A stretch of 64,000 nt of DNA from Endomychus coccineus (taxonomy: Eukaryota; Arthropoda; Insecta; Coleoptera; Endomychidae): positions 196,626,315 to 196,690,314 of the forward strand of contig OY294068.1 of assembly GCA_958510875.1 (NCBI GenBank). Direction: 5' to 3'. Numbering within the stretch: position 1 is the first letter of the stretch; each line of letters starts with the position of its first letter. A program made the translations under genes and the position numbers. The notes under the pieces were generated by a model, which was not told where the DNA came from, ran no database searches, and was given only the letters and a program-made list of their open reading frames with translations. Positions 47,272 through 58,456 of this stretch are shown in pieces.

Positions 47272-50200
47272 TCAAGCCTGAGTCATTTCTTTTCTCGGTT
47301 CCAATTTTATCCTGAAACCGTCAGCACGTTTCAAGATAATGTCAGCCTGCAGTTGGAAATCCTCTTCCTTCACGTCGGTTTTAATGACGTAATTTCTCAA
47401 GATGGTAGAAAGGAGAATTTTCAGTTTCAGCATAGCATATTTACGTCCTGAAAAACAATATGTCGTAAATAGTAAATTCAAACCTAGGATCTGTACATAA
47501 CTTGAGGCAATTGAAACGCTACTGGCTACTGTTGGGGTATTCTTATCATTATTATTATTATTATTAATACTATTAATGTAGGTGGGACCTAGTAAGGTGT
47601 TCAAGAGTGTTCACCAAGCTCCCAAGATGAACTAACAGTCACCTATCCAACACTCAGTCAAGACCTGTTGTTCAAATAGGTGGTTCGTGACCTGAAGAGT
47701 TTTATCACCCTCCTCGTTTCTATCTTCTGGATCCTCCCCCCCCCGTGTCTCATAGCTCTACAAAGAGTGCTCTGCATCTTGAGGGATTTAATAAATTATG
47801 AATTTCATTTTCTGAAATAAAATCCAGAAAAGAAATCATGTGCATGTTGTTTGATTTACTTATAGATAAATTTATATTATGCTTTGTATACAACTGTATT
47901 TTTATTATCCTCCAAAACTATTATTCCTCATCAATTTTGAAATACAGATATAGGGGTGCCATGGGTCTAACTTGCCCCTCCTAAGAAAATGCCTAGATCC
48001 GGCCCTCACTGTATGCCCCGTTAGTATTTGTGTCCGCAGTTTGGCATCGGTTTTAACCATCTTTCTTCACTTTCTGCGAGCACTCCTCTCTATTGTGCGG
48101 TCCAATCAGTACTTTAGACTATCTACAACATCTCACTTCTTGCTTCTATTCCGAGTGTTGTTATCTGACCCAGTAATGGATTTTATCTTTGATGTTGCTC
48201 TTGAAAATGCACACCGCCTATTGGTGGCCTATTATTGGCCCCCTGTTTTACAAGCTTATCGGCTTATTTGGGTACAGCGCATTGTTGCCGGTATTTGTTA
48301 CTATTAATAATAATAATAATAATAGTGGCGTGTTTGACCAGAAGTATAACAATAACTTTGCCTGGACATTTGCAGTATACTTGGGGTATATCTTATTACT
48401 AAATACATACCAACACAGCTACGTGGTCCAGCGCTAAATGGAATAAAAGAATAGTAGTGCCTGTTGGCAGAACGTTCTGGAAGGAAATGGTCAGGGTCGT
48501 ATTTTTCTGGGTTAGGATAAGTCTTTGGATCACGATGAACCTTAACTGTTCCAATTACCACAGTACAACCAGCAGGTACAGTCAGATTTTGAGAAGCTAA
48601 ACAGAAAAAAATAGAAATGATTGTTTATATTAACACCTGACTATATTTAATTTTTCGTTACTATTGTCACTGTAATGAAAATTTTGATTGATTTTATAAC
48701 TAGTTCAGAATGTCACTTACATAATTTCAAGTCTGTCTTCAATTGACGGGCGATGATTGGTACAGGTGGATACAAACGAAGGGTCTCCATGAGGCAACGT
48801 TCCAAATACTTCATCTCCAATGTATCGGCAAACGTGGCAGGTCTGTCCGAATCACCGAAGATATCGTACAACTCTTGAACGACTCTCTTCTGAATGTCCG
48901 GATGCGATCCCATCAAACAAAGAAAGAAACTGGATCCAGCAGCTGTGGTATCGTGTCCTTCGAACATAATGGTATCAACTTGCTCCTTAATCTCTTCGTC
49001 GTTGATTACGACTCCATTCTGGGACGATTCGATCATCAAATCTAAGAAAGCCATACGTTTCTTCTCGCCGATATCTTCGTCTACGTCTAAATCGTCTTTA
49101 AGTCCGGCAGATTGTCCAAAGGATAATCCTTCGACAACGGTTTTCGCTTGTACTTTGTTGTCTTTGCTGTTGGTCTTTAATCCTTCTGGTACTTCGGCGG
49201 TTGATCCTCGGATGCCTTTGGCGAAAGTGGCTTTCTTGGCTTTGATAACTTTACGCGTTAAACTGTGAATGGTTTGAATCAAAGCATTCTGGTATTGCTT
49301 GTATTTGGTTCGGTTAAAAATAAAATCTGGATACAACCATAGTTTGGTATGTCTAAGATGGAGGATGTCGCACATTTTCATCACTGCCATGGCATAGTCG
49401 AAACCGCTCTGGTCTTGTGTATTCTTGCTGACCCCCATTGCTGTTTCTGTAATTTGCAAAACACGTATTGTGTAATTAGTTCTGTATGATGTTCGAGACG
49501 GATTGGACCTAGAAGATGACATCCTATTTAACCGTGTTTTTATTGACGTGTCTAAATTCATAATCCCATAAGGTTCGGGAAATGTTATTACATACTTATT
49601 GCAAGTTAGAAGATTTCCTGCTTCGATTAGAAATTGTTGAAGGTAGTGAATAAGGCGTCAGTTACAATAGATCCAAAAACTTTCTTTATATTGGATAAAA
49701 TGGGAATTATCTATTTCGCTCTTTTTGCTGAAATTTTATAATGGAATTTCAAGTGATATCTTCCAAAAATTTGGATATATCCAGCATGAAAGAGATGAAT
49801 TAAATGTATATGAAAAAGGTAAGATAAGAGGCAAGAGAAGAATTATGATGGTGTATCGTCAGGACCAGGATTTACCTTGCTTCGAATAATTTGTGAAGCA
49901 CAATGTCCGGATTTATGAGAACAGTCACTAACATTATAGTAAAATTTGAATATATTTTGAAATGTTTTGGATGGTGATTTTAAAAACAATGTTACGTGAA
50001 TTGGATGTTCTAAATATATTTAAAATAAAGTTTAAAATTAGTTCCAAACCTAGTTGTAATAAATCTGGAATACCAGAAAAGTAAAATATACTTACCAAGA
50101 AGAATTTCTACAGTCGCTTCAGACATGTAATCGTGACAATCGAATTCTTTGCCGATTTCTTTCTTCAATTTGTCAACCACCTGTCTGCTATTAGCGTTGA

Positions 50201-53200
50201 ACAAATCGATAAAAGACTTCAGCACGTTCAGATGGAAAGTGGGCGCGATAAGTTTGCGATGAGCTCTCCATTTCTGTCCGGTGGAAATCAGAAGACCGTC
50301 TCCCAGCCACGGTTTGAAAAAACGATATTCGGGCGACTTGTCAATGTGTTCGTGAGAACTCAAAACCAATTCAACGTCATCGGGATTGGTCAAGAAGACA
50401 ATCAATTTCGGGCCGATCCACATTTTCACCACATTTCCAAATTCGAACGATTTCGTGTAAACATTATTGAACACCTCTGTAAGCAAATTGAGAAAAAAAG
50501 GATGTGAATCGAGATTGATAACGATTCGAAATGTATTTTGAATAATCACAATTATTAATTTGTTTGAAATGAAATATTGGTAGGTACATTTTTTCATTCT
50601 ACGAGATTCGTTTACATTTTCTATATGTTCTCACTTAATTCACCTAGTTATATTCACTTGCTATTTCTTTTTCTTACATTATTTGGTCCTTGTAAGATTA
50701 GATCTTCATAAAAATTGCAATAATACAGCGCTGAAATTGTTCGCATATAACATAATAGATATAAATAATGCAAACTATAACATTATTCTTGTGTTAAGGT
50801 TAGCGAGAGTTACACAACTGAAAGTAATTCGCGTATTCACTGTCGTAAGTTTATTTAATAGAAACGATGTCACTTACTTTTAAGGTTAAAAAGGACAAAA
50901 CCGGATTATTCTTTTTGCACTAAGACAATCTGTGAGTCGTTATTAGATAAAAATCAACGTACCGTGTGATGACAGGGTCAAGATAAAGTACATAGCTGTC
51001 TATATTTCATAATAGTTAACATGAATGCTCATGTCCAGGAATTTATGGAATTTCGGCAAATTCTAATTTTGGTGTATTCTTATGTATTTTCACCCTCTAA
51101 ATACGATGTTGTAGTTTACATTTGGATTCACCCTGTGCTCGAAAAACTATGGCAATTTTTTTGAACCCAAAATGTGTCCATTTTTGATTTTTTGCGTTTT
51201 GAGAGAAAACTATGAGTTGTATGAAAAAATGTTTGAATCAAAATTTGTTGGAAAAATTAATACCCAATTTTTGGCTGTGAACCCAAGATAGGGGCCATTT
51301 GGTGTGTTTTTTAGCACATTGAAAAATTAACTATATGTCAGAGAGTTTTTGTTTTTTTCATATTTTGTTTCGCTGAAAAGACGGTATTTTTCATTCTCTT
51401 TTTTTTTGGTTTTTGGTATTTTGACCTACCTCATTCTAAGAATAGATCAAAATTAGAAAGTCGAGCAAAAATCGTTGAGTTTCCTCCTTGAATGTATGGA
51501 GTAATTTGAAAATTCTGTTTTTCGAAAATCGCGAAATTCACATCAAAATGTTTCTCATAAGAAAATCATAGGAAAACAGGAAAATCGACATTATCCAATC
51601 AGAACATTCGTAAAAAATTAGTCAGGCCTATCTAAATTACTGGATACGTCAACAGCTTGAGTTTTGCGAATCGGTATATTCATGGAATATTCCTGGAATT
51701 ATATGCACTGAGCACATTCAAAGACTTTGGTGTTATACTTGTTGAAAATTCATATCTACAGTTTTAATGAAAAATTCACTTGTAATAAATTTCCCAAACT
51801 TCGTTTTTATTAAGCAAAACGTTACCACACCGTGGTTTTATCAAACAAATGATTTATGGTTTATCCTTAAATATTAAAATTAGATTAAGAAGGAGGGGAT
51901 GAGTGAGGTATGTTTACGGTAGAATAAGAGTTACTTACAAATAGATTTGTTAATGGAGAATTGGTAAAGTCTTTCTGATCATTTAATTTGATTATAAATC
52001 AATAATGTATGTATGTAAACTTTCTGTTAATGTATGCAATTTACTTAAAAAACACAATTTTACTCTACATCTTTTAGAACAAATAATACAGTAAGCAAAT
52101 ATATTAAAAACAACAAAGATAAGAATAAAAAAGATCAAGAATCAGGAGTATACAAGATAGAGTGTGAAGATTGTGATAAATTCTATATAGGACAGACAGA
52201 AAGATCTTCCAAAACTAGAATTAAAGTACATTTTAACTTGAACAAAGGAGATTCAAAAGTTGTAAGCCATCTTAAAGAAACTGATCATCATTTCAAAGAT
52301 GTCAGTTAAAAGTAAAGTATGAAACAGAGAAAATTGAAATTAATAAGTTTAAAATTACAGAAAACCTTTTAAATGATCAGAAAGGCTTTACCAATTCTCC
52401 ATTATTAAAGTTAAAGTAACTCTTATCCTACTGTACACGTATCTCACTCATCCCCTCCTTCTTAATCTTAATTTTGATATTTAAGGAATAAACCATAGTT
52501 TGAAAATCATTGTTTGATAAAGCCACCGTATGCCGAAACATGTCACGTTTTGTTTAATAAAAACGAAATTTATAAAAATTTATTATAAGTGTATTTTTTA
52601 TTAATACATCGAAAGAATACGAACATTTTAAGAATATTCCTGAAAGAATGTCCTACACGAAATTATTTGAGACATCAGCAAAATGATAGAGGGACTGGCG
52701 TCTTTATTTTGAATGCCACCATTCACGAGCGCCCCCTAATCGGCTGCCTCAGTGAGGATATTTTAATTAAACATCAGACAAAGAACTTATAATAAAAGTT
52801 ATTACTTTTGACTAATACGTCATGCCTACCATTACTAAAGTTGTCTAAAGGTAATGAACGAAGGTTGTCTAAAGGTAATGAACGAAGTGTGTCTAAAGGT
52901 AGTGAAGGACGAGTGTCTAAACTTAATGAAAATTTATTTAAAAAAATTCAAATGATGATTTCAATATTCCCGAACCATAATTTGTTTGATCAATATTTGG
53001 ATCTTCACGTTTTGAAAATATCGTATAGAGTGACTTGTTCTAATGAGAAGCAACAAAATTTTCCTCAGCTGCAGCTACATTTCGAATCGACCTATATATA
53101 AGTACAAATATATGCGAAGTCTTGTTACGTTCTGATTTCGAAACAGTAAACAGAAAGAGTGGTTGAATTTTGAACCGAAGACAAATTCTCCAAGTTCCAA

Positions 53201-53852
53201 GTGGCAACGAAAAGTTGAAAAAAAAAATATGAATCTTGTAAATCTCAAACCACTATTGGTTCGCAACTATATAAAATGTAAGTTATATCTTAAATGAATT
53301 TCTAAGATATGGGTTTTAAAACATACCTTTTACCCTTTTCATCTTAATATTTATTATATTTGTCTTTTGTTAAATGATAATAAGTACATATACCTATTAT
53401 TGTATGTAAATTATAAATATTTCTTGATTTTGACATTTGAAATTATTTATTTTATTGATTTTTTGTTGTGAGGTACCTTTTAAATTGTTGGAGGGGAATA
53501 AACTATAAAATTTTAAGCTGAATCAAAGAAGATTATCATTGAAATATTCACAACACATTTTAATTAATGAAAAATACTCTGAGGAGTTTGATAATATGAA
53601 TTATACATGCATTAAAAACAGTTTTATAACGATACCTGGTGAAGTTCCTGTGAGCTCCAACGCATTCCCAATAATAGGGTAGCCATCAGGTCCTGGAATC
53701 TTTTCGGCCAATTCCACCATATGCCGTCTGGATATTTTCCAATAGGCATAAAATAATAAAGCAGCAGGTATAAGCAAGAAATAAAACACGCTGCTGGCCG
53801 AGAGGATATTTCCTGAAGACGCAATCAAAGGACTGCTTACAGTTTCAGACAT
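47272..53852 (-). CDS. CYP4G: Cytochrome P450, CYP4G subfamily
   Basis: Insect CYP4G enzymes are the oxidative decarbonylases that make cuticular hydrocarbons in oenocytes (family knowledge). Coding exons (minus): 53636-53852, 50096-50476, 48721-49446, 48411-48596, 47272-47447; 1686 nt, 561 aa. An N-terminal membrane anchor (VFYFLLIPAALLFYAYW) is followed by KIPGPDGYPIIGN. FFKPWLGDGLL and HRKLIAPTFH are typical. The CYP4G-specific insertion before the I helix is present (about 276-327). Then FEGHDTT (I helix, ~363-367), ETLR (ExxR, 420-423) and the heme loop PFSAGPRSCVG with Cys502. All catalytic motifs are intact. A CAG acceptor six bases before the ATG implies an upstream non-coding exon. 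Intron 1 is 3.2 kb and contains inverted Penelope ends. Confidence 0.97.
47448..48410. other. CYP4G intron 4 with short TTA/TAA repeats
   Basis: Contains TTA/TAA microsatellites near 47548-47570 and 48304-48322, and unassigned sequence of repeat-like character between 47930 and 48300 ('gcctagatccggccctcac'). No coding exon. Confidence 0.45.
51760..51985 (-). mobile_element. Penelope-like terminus, minus orientation
   Basis: Matches 52375-52585 as reverse complement: 'cccaaacttcgtttttatta', 'tggtttatccttaaatatta', 'ggaggggatgagtgaggta', 'aataagagttactt'. Also matches 17820-18050. Confidence 0.7.
52080..52585 (+). mobile_element. Penelope-like element GIY-YIG domain and 3' end
   Basis: Plus-strand translation from about 52090 gives [20 protein letters not shown], a GIY-YIG endonuclease core with the Penelope-type CxxC in the linker, then SKVVSHLKETDHHF. 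The 3' end repeats 51760-51985 in inverted orientation. A degenerate hammerhead-like string (gataaagcc...gccgaaacatgtcac) lies at 52510-52547. Frameshifted after DHHF. In CYP4G intron 1, antisense to the gene. Confidence 0.8.
52841..52936 (+). repeat. 24-bp minisatellite, four units
   Basis: Units at 52841, 52865, 52889 and 52913 start (t/g)tgtctaaaggtaatgaacga and diverge progressively. In one frame they read as an 8-residue repeat (LSKGNERR, LSKGNERS, VSKGSEGR, VSKLNENL) inside a 97-codon open frame at 52808-53101. There is no other evidence of a gene there; it lies in CYP4G intron 1. Confidence 0.85.
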
Positions 53853-55130
53853 TATATACTGAAATTTGATGAATAAAAAATATTATTTAGAAAGGAAACA
53901 GATAATACTAAGATTAATTAATGATTTCGGAAATTACGTTTTTTTTTCAATATTTATGTGTATAAATAATGTTAATTCATAAACGATCTATTAAATAAAG
54001 AAAAAAATGATTTAACTTCTTTAATGAATCAATTCATTTATTTCACAATGGCAGTTTTTGTAGCGTTGGAAGCTTAGAAGTCTATTTTTTTTATAAAAAT
54101 CAAATTAAATTTTGAAATAAACAAACATTTATAGAAAATTTCAATTATTTTTCAAATGAAATTATTGGAAATTCTTATATTTTCTTCATATCTTGAATAT
54201 AATTTCATCTGTTAAGGAATTTTGATGTTTTTAACCAATAGTATTATTTTTACTATTAAGTCAAAATTTTTCAACAATTTTCAATTTCACGTGCATTTAT
54301 TAATGCGTTTCAGAACTCCTGTACTAATCCATTTCATTTTGAAAAATGCCATAATTTCAGAATATCACTAAATAATCACTTCAATTAAAATTCAATACCC
54401 ACACGCGATTTTTTTCACATACACAAATAGGAAGATGGTTACGGTAATGCAGGTTGAAATGGTGTCTATGGAATATATACGTTTCCCTTCTTTTCTCGTT
54501 GCATGTCACATTACAACGTAACCTGCCTGGTTTAATATGTACATATATTTCACTACATAAATGAAGACAATACACTTAATTTCGAACAAAACGATTAATT
54601 GGATTAGGAATTCTCTTTTAAATATCATTTGATAAATATTGAAAGCCACCATTCAATTCCGTGTTGTTAGAACTTCTAGCATTCGAAATTTTAATTAGGT
54701 ACTTTCAATATTATATAATCCGACTATGTAAATATTTTACTGGTATAACAAATAAATAAATAAATACATTTTCGAAATGTTAGAGCTATCACAAAAATAT
54801 TTCTGGATATTTAACATTACATATTTTCAATTTTCCGCTATTTATAATTCTCTGATGAACCCCAATTTTGGAACTTGAATTGTTCAAATATTTTGAGAAA
54901 TAAAGAAGTCATAATTTTCAGTTATTTATAATCTTATGATTCCACAATATTGACCTGAATGAAAACTGAATTGTTTAAGATCTCATTTGGAAAGTTCTCC
55001 CAGACTTAAATTTGTATGCTTTGAATTGGTATCCCAACTAACAGACGTTATATAGCTAATCTTGAAATTTTTTTGGCTCCCTGATGGATTCTGCGTCACA
55101 ATAGCATGACTTCATGCCGACGTTTCGCCA
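53853..55130. other. CYP4G upstream region
   Basis: Very AT-rich. The last bases before the ATG form an intron acceptor (aaatttcag at about 53859-53867, minus). The first non-coding exon and promoter should lie within this stretch or beyond but were not located. Confidence 0.45.
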
Positions 55131-55840
55131 ACTATTGCACGTGGCATATTCAATTTTTTCCTAAATTCCTTTCTTTTTGTTGAAAAACTCCAAACGCTAA
55201 AAGTTGACCCAGGCTATTTGCTCGTCAGCTTCGACGTCGGATTACTCTTTTTTTTAAATGTTTCAATGGACTTACTATCGTTAATTGATTTTTGTCTATC
55301 TTCCACATATTTTCTGTATGATGGCAAGTTTTGCGAGCAGTCCTCGGGAGCTGCCATGTGTTCCCCACTTCCTCCGGTCATAGCTAATATCTTCAGGGAA
55401 ACTTTTGAGCAAGATGTTATCGACTCATCTGTTCTCAAGCCGAAATGTTGGTTTAGGTATGTCAAAGTCACTTTTGTTATTTGGCAACATGGTCGCGAAA
55501 ATCTTGTTCCTTCCTCAATTATTTAAATTCAATTTCCAATATCCTTTTCACCATGGAAGTTGAATCGAAAGGTTCACTTCCATTCCTAAATGTATTAGTT
55601 AGTCGACAGACTGACGGTACTTTGGGATATTCTGTGTATCGAAAATCCACTCATACCTATAGATACCGCATAGGTCTTTCCCACCACCAACCTGCCCAAA
55701 AGCAATCTGTCATAAGCTCCTTGGTTCACAGAGCGGTCAAGATATCCCAACTTCAATCCTTGAAATCAGAATCAAAACATCTTTCATCGAATAATTTCTC
55801 CCATCATAGCCATAAAGAAATACACTTCGCCTAAAATTTA
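55130..55840 (+). pseudogene. Decayed Penelope-clade reverse transcriptase
   Basis: Plus-strand frames read LLVSFDVGLLF (usual SFDVvSLFTNVP), STYFLYDGKFCEQSSGAAM then CSPLPPVIANIF (usual MGSPLSPVIANLF), PKCWFRYVKVTFVIW (usual YVDDTF, so both catalytic aspartates are lost), and LPFLNVLVSRQTDGTLGYSV, YRKSTHTYRY, HHQPAQKQSV, LVHRA. The order is that of a Penelope RT. A frameshift at about 55500 and the YVKV change make it non-functional. It is a different lineage from the copy at 60.2-61.0 kb. Confidence 0.85.
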
Positions 55841-56373
55841 AAATCAACCTGAGCTACTACCCCCACCCCCCCTCAACGCCTGCTTTATTTATTCACTGCC
55901 TATCTTTCATATATTGAAAATATATAACATATCGAATTTCCATAATGCTTTAAAAACATGATATTTGTACTTGATTTTCCACACTTCTATCTTCATTTAG
56001 AAGCTGCTTATAGCATTCCCTGTTTTTGCGCTAAAGTTCAAATTCAACTAGACCAATTTGAAATCAATCAAATGATTGATGCACGGAGAAATCCATGGCT
56101 ATGAAATTGAAAAATGAAGCGATTTAGCGTACAGTTCATATACAGTTAATGGGATATGAAAAAAATTGAATATCTCAGGATAGTCAAAATACCTGCATCT
56201 TGAGTAAAAAATGTCTCTTGATGTCATCAATAATGTCCTGGGCGATTCTCTTTGGTCTCAAAATATTTTTGCGAATTATCATCCATTACTGTTATGGAGA
56301 TTGATGTTTGTTATTGATATTCATGTTCCTACGACGTCCTGAAAAGAATATTGTACCACCTCTTGGTACAGTT

Positions 56374-57070
56374 TTATTTTACTACGCCGGTAAGCTTTAG
56401 ATTCTCTAAAACGACTAACGTTTTCCCCGGCTCCAATGGTGTAATTCCCTCTATGGTCGTGTTGGATGTCCCGAAGTGTTTGCTTTTGCCCACAGTCTGG
56501 ATCGCTGGTTCAGAGTTTTCCATACTATCATTCTCTTGGCTAATTCTTCTCATATTGCTGTTGAGATTGCAGTGTCCCGTCATGAATCCTGTTTTGATTC
56601 TTCTAGCATTACTCCATTATTTATTTCCGAGTTCTTTATATTCTTTTCTGTAGATCTTCTGTATGGTGTGTGTTCATGTACCGCATGAGGATTCCAGTTC
56701 TATCAGCAGCGTTTCAGCTCCACTGCTTGGAAGGACCTCCGCCTATTTATCTACCTTACAGCCTGTATGTTCTGGATCCCTGTGGAGGATGATTCTGCTC
56801 TGCATTCTCAAGATTTTTAGTTTAGATTTGCATCTAAGATCCATCCTTGAGCTGTATGTTTGTGCTCAACAATTTTATGGCTGCTTGACTATCAAACATG
56901 ATGGCTATGTCATTCTTTCTGTATCCTCGGTCCAGATTGAGCTGTACTCATCTCTCAATTACATGGAGTTCCGCTTGGAAGATACTGGCATATTTAGGTG
57001 CTGGGCCCTAAGACTCCGGTCCTTGTACTTTCTGCTGTTTTGGATCCATCAGTATAGCAGCAGATTGCTC
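56374..57070 (-). mobile_element. RNase H and C-terminus of a non-LTR retrotransposon
   Basis: Minus strand: YTDGSKTAES (RNase H first catalytic Asp) near 57055, then a frameshifted VFQAELHVIERCVQLNL and FDSQAAIKLLS (second set of RNase H residues), and at 56374-56583 TGHCNLNSNMRRI ... FGTSN ... LEPGKTLVVLENLKLTG, the usual post-RNase H tail. Several frameshifts. Upstream RT is absent. Confidence 0.75.
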
Positions 57071-57299
57071 CTTTCCTAACAAGTTGCACTTTTCATTGTC
57101 TTCACTTCGTTGTTTCCAAGATGGGTTCGGAAGTTCTGCGTAAACATGAACACCTTACCGGTGTCGTGTCACGGTACCATGAGTATTGGATGCTCCATCT
57201 CAGAGGATCGTTACCCTTCCACTCCATGTCAGCCGCAGGACAAGATACCTTCGACTTTCGAGGCTTATTCTATATAATTATCTTCATTCGTGAAAGTTA

Positions 57300-58456
57300 G
57301 TGGTAAATTGTAATTGTTCATGGTTTTCTATTACTGTTTATTTATCAAGTGTGAGTACTTCGTAGATACTACTTTCATTATTGTCTTAGGGCAGAAATTC
57401 TACAGACAGCGACATTTACATTGCCCAAATTTGAAGGTGAATATTTACTTAATAACACCCTGAACACCAAACCTTCCTTTATGAATATTCATTTCAATAT
57501 TTGTGATTGTTTGTGAAGACGAAATTGCTGCGTGCTTTATAAGCGATATTGATTCAAAAATTAACAAACAATGCCTACTAATTAATATTTACGTTAATGT
57601 CAAAGATGGAAGATTTGCATTTCCACGTATCCAAAATTACGCAAATAGTCTACACCGAAATACCTCTACTTCATACTTGATTCAAATTTATGAAAGGAAG
57701 CACCTGTACAGTGAAATTCAATCAGAGTGTGCTTGAAAACTTGACATTCGAATTTATTTATTTACATGGGCAGTAAGAATATAAAAAAGTATCTCCTACA
57801 TCAATGATTTTATGAGTTTTTGAATTGCAGATGAATTTGGAGACATTCGACTAGTTATAGCCCAGTCTCTAGATTGAAAAGAAATCTTAATTTACAATGT
57901 TCCATAATAGGGAGTATATATGTAAATTACTCGAGGTTCTTTCATCAGCACCTTCAGAAATAGAAGAAGTAGGGGTAACAGGTTTTGGTCTTCTGTACGT
58001 TGAAAAGTTTCAACAGCATCGATGAGGTCGACGAAAATTGAGATTTTTTCATATATTACCCCTTATGAAATTTTCCAAATATTGAAGATTCCACAAATTT
58101 GTTCAGCAGGATCTCAAAAAGAGGCCGATACAAACTATGAGTATAACATATTTTATTTGGGTCACTGTCAATAGAATAATTGAAATTATCTGGCAAAGTG
58201 CACCATATTGTTGAGTAATGAAACAAAGCAATGTTTTGATTCGATAAATTGATAAATTCTTCTATTCGAACGAAATCTTCCAGATAATTATCAATTAACA
58301 TAATGAACTTCCAGCTTATAAATATATAATAATGATTTTGTGTAGTTCATTATATTTATTGAATAAATAATGTCTTAATTTCATCAATTTATATCTTGCT
58401 GGTGATATGTTTTACTATTAAGTCTACAATTTTCATTGAGAAAAAGTTACTGAGCA
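57300..58456. other. Unassigned region upstream of gustatory receptor
   Basis: Short open frames at 57503-57736 (+) and 58056-58301 (-) have no recognisable motif. It should contain the Gr promoter, which could not be resolved. Confidence 0.4.

Noticed and set aside
58056..58301. 81-codon minus-strand frame near the gustatory receptor
   Set aside because: No recognisable domain and no splice-compatible neighbours.
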